The notes under the pieces are model-generated. The model searched no databases, was not told the origin of the DNA, and saw only the letters and a list, made by a program, of their open reading frames with translations. This document shows, in pieces, positions 7,866 through 15,267 of a stretch of DNA of 25,951 nucleotides; the stretch's first letter is position 1; every line of letters starts with the position of its first letter. Source of the DNA: JABDGZ01 sp964483785 (GTDB taxonomy: Bacteria > Omnitrophota > Gorgyraeia > Zapsychrales > Fredricksoniimonadaceae); assembly GCA_964483785.1 (NCBI GenBank), contig CAZACW010000031.1, forward strand, positions 1 through 25,951, given 5' to 3'. A program made the position numbers and the translations under genes.

Positions 7866-8594
7866 CTACTCTATACCGGTGATCTCTAAAAAAACATCCT
7901 GCAGGGATTTGTCCTGCAGGATGGTCTTTTTCTCGCCGATGCGCACGATCTTGCCGTTATTGATAATGCCGATTGTTTTGCAGAGTTTTTCCGCCTCTTC
8001 CATATAATGTGTGGTCAGGAAGATGGTCTTGCCTTCGTTATTGAGCTGGACCAAATAATCCCAGATCAAAAATTTCAATTCCAGGTCACAGCCGGAGGAG
8101 GGCTCATCCAGGATCAGGATTTCCGGGTCATGGATCAGGGCGCGGCAGAGCAGGAGGCGTTTCTTCATGCCGCCGGAGAGCGCGCGGTGCTTGCAGTTGC
8201 GCTTGTCAGCCAAACCAAAGCGTTCCAGCAATTCCTTGGCCCTGCGCCTGGCTTCCCAAGGGGTCACGCCGAAATATTCCGCCTGATAAACCAAGAGCTG
8301 ATGGATGGTCAAAAAAGGGTCGAAATTGGATTCCTGCGCGCAGAGCCCGATGAGCCGCCGGCTGTTGAGATACTGCGCGCTGACATCATAGCCAAAGACC
8401 CTGACCTCGCCGCGCTGGTAATTAGACAGCCCGGTCAGGACATTGATGGTGGTGGTTTTGCCGGCGCCGTTGGGGCCCAAAAAGGCGAAAAAATCGCCGC
8501 GTTTGATCTCGAAGGAAATATTGTCCAGGGCCTGAAAATCCTCGTAATATTTGCTCAGGCCCTTGATGGAGATGGCGACATCGGAATGGCGCAT
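7866..8594 (-). CDS. ABC transporter ATP-binding protein
   Basis: A 242-residue ABC ATPase with all motifs: Walker A GPNGAGKTT (40-48), Q-loop Gln87, signature LSGGMKKRL (139-147), Walker B ILILDEP (159-165) and H-loop His196. It ends in the LQDVFLEITG tail common to ATPases that pair with ABC-2 permeases. It energises the permease encoded at 6938-7717. The start at 8594 is only 7 bases beyond the stop of the dehydrogenase gene, so it may be co-transcribed with it, but a TATAAT box six bases before the ATG could also start a leaderless transcript. Confidence 0.93.
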   Translation of the reverse strand: MRHSDVAISIKGLSKYYEDFQALDNISFEIKRGDFFAFLGPNGAGKTTTINVLTGLSNYQRGEVRVFGYDVSAQYLNSRRLIGLCAQESNFDPFLTIHQLLVYQAEYFGVTPWEARRRAKELLERFGLADKRNCKHRALSGGMKKRLLLCRALIHDPEILILDEPSSGCDLELKFLIWDYLVQLNNEGKTIFLTTHYMEEAEKLCKTIGIINNGKIVRIGEKKTILQDKSLQDVFLEITGIE

Positions 8595-8600
8595 ATCTTC

Positions 8601-8628
8601 ATTATATCCTGACTAAGTTTTTATCCAA
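8601..8628 (-). promoter_or_regulatory. Possible promoter of the ABC ATPase gene
   Basis: On the minus strand: TTGGAT (8628-8623), 16-base spacer, TATAAT (8606-8601), then six bases to the ATG at 8594. It lies over the 3' end of the dehydrogenase gene. The short distance would make the mRNA leaderless. Confidence 0.35.
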
Positions 8629-9993
8629 GGCGGTTTTTGCTTTTCTGGCGGCGTTTCTGACGATTTCCGGCAGGGCCGGGTGGATGTAGACGGTACGAAG
8701 CATATCCTCCAGGGTCGCGTTCATGTTCATGTAGGCGATGATCATGTGCAGCATGTCCGAGGCCTCGGGGCCGATGATATGCCCGCCTAAAATTTTGCGG
8801 GACCTGCGGTCAATCAGGATTTTGCAAAAGCCGTGGTCAGAGAGCAGAGCCATGCCCATGGCCGAGTTTTTATAAGGGTTAAGCCCGGCCACGTAATCTA
8901 CACCCTTGGCTTTTAATTCTTCTTCGGTCGCTCCGACGGCAGCCACCTGAGGGTGGGTGAATACCGCGTGGGGCATGGGCGGATAATGGATGGGGTGTTT
9001 TGCCTTGCCGCCGAACACATGGTCAAAGAGGTATTCGCCTTCAAAATTGACGCTGTGCCGGAAAAAATACCTGCCGATGCAATCGCCCAGGGCGTAATGC
9101 CCGGGCACGCTGGTCTCCAGGAATTCATTGACCTTGATGAAATTGCCGGGATGCAGGGCGATGCCGGTGTTGACCAAATCCAGGGTATCTGCGTTGGAGG
9201 TGATCCCGGCGGCGATCAATAAAGCCTGGGCGCTGACGGTCAGGCTCTGACCCTCCTGGGTGTACTGCACGTGAAAGGTATTTTGTTTATAGTCCACCTT
9301 AGTCGGTACAGCCCCTACATGGATAGCATGATGGCGGCTGAAGACGCGGTGAAATTCCGCGCTGATCTCTGCGTCCTCATGGCGCAAAAGCTTTGAGCGC
9401 ACCAAAAAGGTGGTCTTGGTCCCCAGGCTGGCATAGGCATGGCCCAATTCACAGGCAATATAACCGCCGCCGATAATGATCATGGATTCCGGCAGGGTGG
9501 TGAGCCGCAAAGCTTCGGTGGAGGTCATGAAGGGCGTGCCGGCCAGGCCCGGGATGTTGGGTATGGTCGGCCTGGTGCCGACGGCGATGAAAATTTTGTC
9601 CGCGGTGATTTCTTCGCCGTTGACAGCGATGACTTTATCATCGAGAAATTTGGCCGTGCCTGAATACAGCGTGATATGGGAATGGCGGGAATAACTTGCC
9701 TGGATCTTGTCTGAATCCGCGTCCACCGTGGCTGAAATACGCGTGATGAGTTTGGCGAAATCGACCGCAAATGAGGGGTCATTCCGGATATCGAAGCGAT
9801 GGGCTTCCTTGATTGCCATGGCCACGTCCGCAGGATGAATCAGCATCTTGGAGGGGATGCAGCCGCGGTTGAGGCAGGTGCCGCCTAAACGGTCTTTTTC
9901 GATCACCGCGGCCTTAAGGCCCATGGAAGCGGCCGGCGAGGATATCTTTGCCCCGCCGCCGGAGCCGATGGTGATGAGGTCAAATTTTTTCAT
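8602..9993 (-). CDS. lpd: Dihydrolipoamide dehydrogenase-like flavoprotein disulfide reductase
   Basis: This 463-residue class I pyridine nucleotide-disulfide oxidoreductase has an N-terminal FAD site with GSGGG (10-14), the redox disulfide GGTCLNRGCIPSK with Cys40 and Cys45, a central NAD(P) site around MIIIGGGYIACELG, the second FAD motif ALGDC, and the C-terminal dimer domain with HPALPE supplying catalytic His438 and Glu443. Length fits the family. Dihydrolipoamide dehydrogenase is most likely, but mycothione or mercuric reductase-like enzymes share these motifs. No E1, E2 or glycine-cleavage gene lies nearby, so the partner is unknown. The start overlaps the end of dus by 14 bases, indicating co-transcription. 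Confidence 0.85.
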   Translation of the reverse strand: MKKFDLITIGSGGGAKISSPAASMGLKAAVIEKDRLGGTCLNRGCIPSKMLIHPADVAMAIKEAHRFDIRNDPSFAVDFAKLITRISATVDADSDKIQASYSRHSHITLYSGTAKFLDDKVIAVNGEEITADKIFIAVGTRPTIPNIPGLAGTPFMTSTEALRLTTLPESMIIIGGGYIACELGHAYASLGTKTTFLVRSKLLRHEDAEISAEFHRVFSRHHAIHVGAVPTKVDYKQNTFHVQYTQEGQSLTVSAQALLIAAGITSNADTLDLVNTGIALHPGNFIKVNEFLETSVPGHYALGDCIGRYFFRHSVNFEGEYLFDHVFGGKAKHPIHYPPMPHAVFTHPQVAAVGATEEELKAKGVDYVAGLNPYKNSAMGMALLSDHGFCKILIDRRSRKILGGHIIGPEASDMLHMIIAYMNMNATLEDMLRTVYIHPALPEIVRNAARKAKTALDKNLVRI

Positions 9994-10957
9994 GAAGTGC
10001 GGATTCTTCCAAATACATTTTCAAACGCTCGGTCACTTGAGCGATGCCTGTCATCTGCATCAGTTCACTGCGGACAGGGGCGATATGGGGCAGGCCTTTT
10101 AAATAACCCGCATAGTGCTTGCGGAAAGTCTGGACCCCGTATTTTTCCCCTTTAAACTGCACGTTCAATTTCAAATGTTCCAGGCAGACCTCGATTTTTT
10201 CCTCGATGCCCGGCTCAGGTCCGGCTTCTCCGGTTTGAAGAAAATGCCGGCTCTGCTTAAAGATCCAGGGATTGGCCATGGCCCCGCGGCCGATCATCAC
10301 GCCGTCGCATCCGGTTTCCAGCATGGCCTTGACATCCTCGGGGCAGGTGATGTCGCCGTTGCCGATCAAGGGGATGTGGATGGCTTTTTTGATTTTTTCG
10401 AGCCAGGACCAGTCCGCAAAGCCGCTGTGCGCCTGCGCGCGGGTGCGGCAGTGCAGGGTCAGGGCCTTGGCGCCGGCCGCTTCCACCATCTTGGCCACAT
10501 CCAGGATCACGATGCTTTGATCGTCCCAGCCCAGACGGGTCTTGACCGTGACCGGAAGTTTGGTGGCCCCGACCGTGGCCTTGACGATTTTTTCAAACAG
10601 CGGTAAATCGCGCAATAAGCCGGCGCCTTCCTGGCGGGCCACATGATTTTTCACCCAGCAGCCGCAATTGATGTCGATGAAATCAGGCTTTAATTGTTCT
10701 ATCGCCTGGGCCGCGCCGGCCATGGCCTCGGGCCTGCCGCCGAAGATTTGGATGGCCACCGGCCGCTCTTCATCCACGATCCGGATTTTTTCCATGATGC
10801 GGGGGATATCGCGGATAATGCCTTCCGACGAGGTGAATTCCGTATACACGATGTCCGCGCCCAGGCGCTTGCAGATCAAGCGGAAGGGCAGTTCCGTGAC
10901 ATCCTCCATGGGCGCCAGGCAAAGGGGCTGGTGGAAAGACAAATGACCGATTTTCAT
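9980..10957 (-). CDS. dus: tRNA-dihydrouridine synthase
   Basis: A 325-residue FMN enzyme that reduces uridine to dihydrouridine in tRNA. The N-terminal LCLAPMEDVTELPFR block binds FMN; IQIFGG, DINCGC, VKTRLGWDD, HCRTRAQ, IGNGDI and MIGRGAMANPWIF follow in normal Dus order. Cys100 of the NxGC motif is the expected catalytic acid. The usual following Pro is replaced by Trp (GCW), which is unusual. The closest subfamily looks DusB-like, but this is not decisive. It is the first gene of the minus-strand cluster. A TATAAT box eight bases before the ATG suggests a leaderless transcript. Confidence 0.92.
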   Translation of the reverse strand: MKIGHLSFHQPLCLAPMEDVTELPFRLICKRLGADIVYTEFTSSEGIIRDIPRIMEKIRIVDEERPVAIQIFGGRPEAMAGAAQAIEQLKPDFIDINCGCWVKNHVARQEGAGLLRDLPLFEKIVKATVGATKLPVTVKTRLGWDDQSIVILDVAKMVEAAGAKALTLHCRTRAQAHSGFADWSWLEKIKKAIHIPLIGNGDITCPEDVKAMLETGCDGVMIGRGAMANPWIFKQSRHFLQTGEAGPEPGIEEKIEVCLEHLKLNVQFKGEKYGVQTFRKHYAGYLKGLPHIAPVRSELMQMTGIAQVTERLKMYLEESALHEKI

Positions 10958-10965
10958 GACCGCCC

Positions 10966-10971
10966 ATTATA
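10966..10971 (-). promoter_or_regulatory. -10 box of dus, probably leaderless
   Basis: TATAAT on the minus strand at 10971-10966, eight bases before the dus ATG at 10957. No convincing -35 box. Spacing is identical to the TATAAT before the gene at 13975. The rest of the 219-base divergent gap (10958-11176) holds only the plus-strand promoter at 11092-11120. Confidence 0.45.
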
Positions 10972-11091
10972 GCTGATTTGCCCCTAAAAATGTATTAATT
11001 CTATCTTCACCGTTTCTTCATCGAGGGGATGGTAATAGAACGGTATAAGAGAGGAGGCCTACACTGAAGAACTGAGTATGGGGCATGGCTT

Positions 11092-11120
11092 TTGTCATCC
11101 TTTCATTTAAATGTTATACT
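11092..11120 (+). promoter_or_regulatory. Sigma70-type promoter of the second large envelope protein
   Basis: TTGTCA (11092-11097), 17-base spacer, TATACT (11115-11120), with TG at 11112-11113 giving an extended -10. The box and flank TGTTATACTTAA match the one at 4061-4072. The leader would be about 50 bases. Confidence 0.65.
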
Positions 11121-11176
11121 TAATTTGAAGTCCGAGATGAACGGTTTTTAAAAATTGTGAGATCCCGTGTATACCA

Positions 11177-13924
11177 ATGAATACATATTATGTGCGGAAG
11201 TCCTTACCATTCCGCTTGACCATATTGATCGTTTTAACCGCCTTTTTGTCTTCACTTCCGGTTCGGATTAGCTGGGCGCAAGTGCCCTTGGCATTACCTC
11301 CTTCCGGCCAGATGCTGAAGCTCACCCCTCTTTTTGATCCTCCTCAGATGGTAGGCATGAAGATCGATTTGAAAGACCCTTTTCATTTCGATTTCATCAT
11401 GGACCAGGGGCAGGCCCCGTTGTCGGACGAGGCCAGAAAAGCGGAATTCCAAAAAATCATCCAATATTTTTTGCTTTCTTTGACCATGCCCAACAAGGAC
11501 ATGTGGGTGAACCTTTCCCCTTATGAGCATCAGCGCATGGTCCCTGAAATTTTCGGCCAAACCCGGATGGGCCGCGATCTCTTGGCCCAGGATTATGTGC
11601 TCAAGCAATTGACATCGTCGCTGATTTACCCAGAGGACCGGCTGGGCAGGGCATTTTGGCAGGCGGTCTATCAGCAGGCCCAAAAGCAATACGGCACAAC
11701 GGACATCCGGATCAGCACTTTTAACAAGGTCTGGATCGTGGCGGACCATGCCGATATCTATCAAAAAGATGAGACCGCGTTTTTGGTGAACAGCCATTTG
11801 AAGGTGGTGCTCGCCGAGGACTATGAAGCAATGCGGCGAAGTCTCGCCATTCCGCCGAAGGCGGATGGCGGACTCGAAGAAGATTATAGGGCCTTGCATC
11901 AACATCAAGATTTTAATTCCCGCCGCCAGCTGTCGCACAGCCTGATGAAAAAAATCATCCTTCCCGTGATAGAAAAGGAAGTGAATGAAGGCCGGAGTTT
12001 CGCCATACTGCGCCAGATTTATAACGCGGAAATCATGGCCACCTGGTTTAAAAAAGCCTTAAGGCAAGGCCTTTTGGGGCAGGTTTTTGCGGACAAATCC
12101 AAGATCGCCGGGCAAAAGCTCGATGACCAAAAGATCATGGAAAAAATTTATCAATTGTATTTGAAAGCCTACAAAAAGGGCGTATTCAACTATATCCGGG
12201 ATGAAAAGGCAGAGGACGGCGGCATGGTGCCGAGAAAATATTTTTCCGGCGGGGTTGAGGGTATAGATCCTGACAAGGTGCGTACGATCACGCCGGCCAT
12301 GATCGCGGCCTCTTCCTCGCAGGAGAAGGAAGTCAGGGATTTTGCCCAAAGCGTCACCGGCAGGCTGGGCCGGTATGTTTGGACAGCGGTCGGTTTGGCT
12401 GTCTTGTCCGCAGGCATGGTTTTGGTGCCGGGCCACCAGGCCCAGGCCGAGGGCCTGCACCCTTTGATGCACGCGCCGGTTGTTCACCACCACGCCGCAG
12501 TCCCAAAGGCAGCCTTGCATCCCGCGGCCCATCCCAAAGTCCACCAAGCGCTGACGCCGGAAGCCAAAATGCTCCAAGATTTACGGATTTTAGATTGGGA
12601 GGCTGTGCAGGTAGAGAAAATTATGCGCATAGAGGTAGATCTTGGTACAAGTCAAGACAGCTTGGCTAAACTCAACGATCAAGACCATGAACAGGTGGAT
12701 GAAATCAACAGGCTTTTGCTCCAAAGGGCGGCCTTGCAGGAAAACAACATAAGCGTTGGCCAGGGGTTTTTGCCTAATGACTCTTCGGGCGCATTGGCCA
12801 AAATGCTTCAGGCCCAGCAGGAGCGGTTAAAGGATGTTCAAGACCAGACGAAGTACGTTCCGGCTTTCGCGCAGGCTTACATCAATCAAATCACCTTCCA
12901 TTTGACTTATGTTCCTCGTAAGGAAGGCCTGGGGCAAAAGGATTTTGAAAGGTCCTACGGCCAAAGAAAGGCGCGTTTGGACGAGGTGAACCAAAAAATT
13001 GTGGTTTTAAAAACGCTCAATAATGTGCGCCAACAGCGCATCGCCGTTTTGAAAAAGGACATGGATGATTTGATAGTCCAAAGATTGGAGATGATCCGCA
13101 GATTCTCCACACCGCCAAGACCAAATCCGCCGCCGCATATGCAAGGCACTCCTTTGGAGGATGTCTATCAGATGGAAGCATCAGCCAGGGCCAAATTATA
13201 CGCTGAGGAAGAAAGAGCAAGGACAAAAGCATGGGAGGCCGCTCACGAAGCAGAAGTAAAAATCGAAACTGAGAAATATTTGGTCAGAATGGAAATTGAG
13301 CATCTTAATGATTATTTAAGATCAGTGTTCTTTCAACTGAAAAGTAAGGATGAAACCTACTGGCCCAGGCTGCATGCCTTGGGTGAGAAGCTCAAGCAAA
13401 TCGGACTGACGGGTTTTATGCCTGGCCATGCGGACGTCATCCACTATCAATTGAACGATCTTAGGAGTGATATCAAGCACATCGAAGGGCAGATCCAAGC
13501 CGAACAATTGGCTCAGCTGCGTTCGGATAATTTAGGCCGATTTGGCGCCTGGGTCATAGCCGTGATTGCGGTCCTTGTTTTAAACCATTTGTGGTCCATC
13601 GGAGGTTTGATAGTAAATAAAATGCTGCCAGCTGGTCCAGGGGGCCGCAAATCAGGCGGCAAGGGGGGCGGCCGAGGCCCGGATGAAGACAAGGACCAGG
13701 CCATGTTTTCATTGGCCCGCCATTCCGGCAAGGACCTCGGCGGTATTGACCTGAACAATGAACATTTGATGCTCCGTATCAAGGTCGATGGAGCAGGCCT
13801 GCCGCTTCCAGCGAGGTATCAGGACCGCGCCATGTTGAATTTAAACGGCATGACTGCCGCGATTTTGAATATCAAACCCCTCACCGCCCAAAATATCCCG
13901 GAATTATTTGCCATGGCCCGATGA
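11177..13924 (+). CDS. Large modular envelope protein, complete family member
   Basis: A 915-residue protein. Residues 1-35 are a signal peptide. The N-module, about 50-357, contains SPYEHQRMVPEIFGQT, MGRDLLAQDY, SSLIYPEDRLG, YGTTDI, TFNKVW, LKAYKKGVFN and PRKYFSGG, recurring in the protein at 3-3545. Next come a second hydrophobic stretch ending AQA (about 399-424), a His-rich linker (428-455), a long charged, Gln-rich, probably coiled-coil region (about 465-780) with a Pro-rich break (646-654), a membrane segment (about 789-812), a Gly-rich linker (818-835), and the C-module from GGIDLN at 855. I know no named family. It could span from the inner membrane into the periplasm as a scaffold; this is inference. 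No good Shine-Dalgarno is visible. An in-frame palindrome encodes residues about 222-233. Confidence 0.85.
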   Translation: MNTYYVRKSLPFRLTILIVLTAFLSSLPVRISWAQVPLALPPSGQMLKLTPLFDPPQMVGMKIDLKDPFHFDFIMDQGQAPLSDEARKAEFQKIIQYFLLSLTMPNKDMWVNLSPYEHQRMVPEIFGQTRMGRDLLAQDYVLKQLTSSLIYPEDRLGRAFWQAVYQQAQKQYGTTDIRISTFNKVWIVADHADIYQKDETAFLVNSHLKVVLAEDYEAMRRSLAIPPKADGGLEEDYRALHQHQDFNSRRQLSHSLMKKIILPVIEKEVNEGRSFAILRQIYNAEIMATWFKKALRQGLLGQVFADKSKIAGQKLDDQKIMEKIYQLYLKAYKKGVFNYIRDEKAEDGGMVPRKYFSGGVEGIDPDKVRTITPAMIAASSSQEKEVRDFAQSVTGRLGRYVWTAVGLAVLSAGMVLVPGHQAQAEGLHPLMHAPVVHHHAAVPKAALHPAAHPKVHQALTPEAKMLQDLRILDWEAVQVEKIMRIEVDLGTSQDSLAKLNDQDHEQVDEINRLLLQRAALQENNISVGQGFLPNDSSGALAKMLQAQQERLKDVQDQTKYVPAFAQAYINQITFHLTYVPRKEGLGQKDFERSYGQRKARLDEVNQKIVVLKTLNNVRQQRIAVLKKDMDDLIVQRLEMIRRFSTPPRPNPPPHMQGTPLEDVYQMEASARAKLYAEEERARTKAWEAAHEAEVKIETEKYLVRMEIEHLNDYLRSVFFQLKSKDETYWPRLHALGEKLKQIGLTGFMPGHADVIHYQLNDLRSDIKHIEGQIQAEQLAQLRSDNLGRFGAWVIAVIAVLVLNHLWSIGGLIVNKMLPAGPGGRKSGGKGGGRGPDEDKDQAMFSLARHSGKDLGGIDLNNEHLMLRIKVDGAGLPLPARYQDRAMLNLNGMTAAILNIKPLTAQNIPELFAMAR
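11840..11874. repeat. Palindromic repeat read in frame
   Basis: Core GCCATTCCGCC (11846-11856), loop GAA, GGCGGATGGC (11860-11869); arms extend outward to AGTC at 11840 and GACT at 11874, with a one-base bulge. It encodes SLAIPPKADGGL between AMRR and EEDYRAL in the N-module, a low-complexity Pro/Gly stretch in otherwise charged helical sequence. It differs in sequence from the elements at 121-181 and 17537-17563. Confidence 0.6.
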
Positions 13925-13938
13925 TCCAGGCCTTTTTA

Positions 13939-13966
13939 TTGCCTTTTAAGGCCGTTGGTTTATAAT
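13939..13966 (+). promoter_or_regulatory. Promoter of the TrpD2-like gene, probably leaderless
   Basis: TTGCCT (13939-13944), 16-base spacer, TATAAT (13961-13966), then eight bases to the ATG at 13975. A normal start point would fall on or just before the ATG. Confidence 0.5.
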
Positions 13967-13974
13967 AATTGCCT

Positions 13975-15216
13975 ATGGCCCTTGTCTTAGACCCTCAAGA
14001 ACCGGCGATCTGCCGCGGCATCAAGACCGTCGGTATCGGCAAAAAAGGAAGCCGTTCCCTGACGCTTGAATTGGCCCGGGAAATAGTCCAGGATTTGAAT
14101 CACGGCAAGGTTTCCCCGGCAGCCCAGGGCGCGTTTTTTGCCGGGTTGATAGCCAAAGGCATTGAACCGCAGGAAGAAATTTTGGGGCAGGCATTTTCAC
14201 CCGGCGTATGGAAGGACCCTTACCGCTTGATCAAGGCCCTTGCGCCGGAGGCGCCGGAATTTGCCCTGTGGATCTGCGGGCAATTGGCTGAAGGCCGCAC
14301 CCTGGATAAACATACAGCTTATGATTTAGGCCGGTTCTTATATTCCGACCAGCCGGGGGATGCGGCCAGGGGCTGGATCGCTTCTTTTTTAAGGGTGCGC
14401 TATGAAACCGACGATGAATACGAGGGCCTTTGGCAGGCCATGCAGGAGACAGTAGATCCGGCTTTCAAATTCTCGGCGCCGCCGGGAGGGCCCATCCTTC
14501 AAATAGCTGAGCCTTTCGACGGGGTGGACCATTCCATGATGATCACCCCATTGATCGGGCATTTTTTCCAGCAATCCGGTTATCGCGTGGTGCATCAGAC
14601 GGGAAAAAACAGCGGGCCTAAATCGGAGATGAATTTATGGGATGTGGCCCGGCATTTAGGGGTCCAGCCTGTCAGGAGCAATCAGGAATTGGCAGAGCCG
14701 AAACCAAGATTCGGCTGGTTTTTTCATCAATCCCTGATGTCGTCCTCTTTAGATGAGTGGGTCGGCTTGCGCCGCCAAATCATCAAGCGGCCTTTTTTAG
14801 CGACCATTGAAAGATTCATCAATCCCCTTCAAGCGGATTTTTTTATTGCGTCGGCTTTTCATCCGCCGTATGGCGAGAAAATGCTGACCTTGGCAGAGCG
14901 TTCAGGGTTTAAAAATACGATCATCGTGCGAAACGGCATCGAGGGCACTCTGGCCTTTCCTTTGATGCGGGAGGTGAGGCTGCTGCTTTCTTGCCGGCAG
15001 CAAGACGGAAGTTTCAAAAGGCATGAGATGGTCATAGACCATCCGCCGGCTGTTGAAGCGGAAGAGATGGTCGCAAAACCAAGCCCTCAGGTCAATGCCG
15101 GCCTGATCGAAGCCCATTATGCAACCGGCTTTTCAGGCAATACGCATTTTGATGCGCGTGTGGCCAGGACCTGCGCGGGTTTGAAGGAGGCTTTAGCGTG
15201 GTTTCACTATCAATGA
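13975..15216 (+). CDS. TrpD2/YbiB-like glycosyltransferase-family-3 fold protein
   Basis: This 413-residue protein resembles the anthranilate phosphoribosyltransferase superfamily: an N-terminal helical part (LTLELAREIVQDLNHGKVSP, AAQGAFFAGLIAKG), then DGVDHSMMITPLIGHFF, HQTGKNSGPKS and, near the C terminus, AERSGFKNTIIVRNGIEGT. It lacks the clear GTGGD-type phosphate loop of true TrpD, and no trp genes are near, so tryptophan synthesis is unlikely. YbiB/TrpD2 proteins bind nucleic acids, and this one sits upstream of the tRNA-modifying MtaB. It is longer than typical TrpD2 (about 320 residues). An in-frame TTG lies at 13969, but the ATG at 13975 is preferred from the TATAAT position. Confidence 0.7.
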   Translation: MALVLDPQEPAICRGIKTVGIGKKGSRSLTLELAREIVQDLNHGKVSPAAQGAFFAGLIAKGIEPQEEILGQAFSPGVWKDPYRLIKALAPEAPEFALWICGQLAEGRTLDKHTAYDLGRFLYSDQPGDAARGWIASFLRVRYETDDEYEGLWQAMQETVDPAFKFSAPPGGPILQIAEPFDGVDHSMMITPLIGHFFQQSGYRVVHQTGKNSGPKSEMNLWDVARHLGVQPVRSNQELAEPKPRFGWFFHQSLMSSSLDEWVGLRRQIIKRPFLATIERFINPLQADFFIASAFHPPYGEKMLTLAERSGFKNTIIVRNGIEGTLAFPLMREVRLLLSCRQQDGSFKRHEMVIDHPPAVEAEEMVAKPSPQVNAGLIEAHYATGFSGNTHFDARVARTCAGLKEALAWFHYQ

Positions 15217-15267
15217 CCCGCCGCAGGCCTCAAATGAAATCTATGCATTAAGCGAATTGGAATATTT

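Noticed and set aside
8007..8612. A 201-residue plus-strand frame opposite the ABC ATPase
   Set aside because: It is a shadow of the ATPase gene, which has every expected motif. The antisense frame has no recognisable domain.
12059..12577. A 172-residue minus-strand frame opposite the second envelope protein
   Set aside because: It lies over the strongly conserved N-module of the plus-strand gene and shows no domain of its own.
13929..13953. GGCCTT...AAGGCC after the second envelope gene as a terminator
   Set aside because: The stem is only 6 bases with a 13-base loop and no T-run after it, and it overlaps the -35 of the next gene.
13975..15216. Anthranilate phosphoribosyltransferase (trpD) proper
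   Set aside because: No clear GTGGD phosphate loop and no neighbouring tryptophan genes; TrpD2/YbiB-like fits better.
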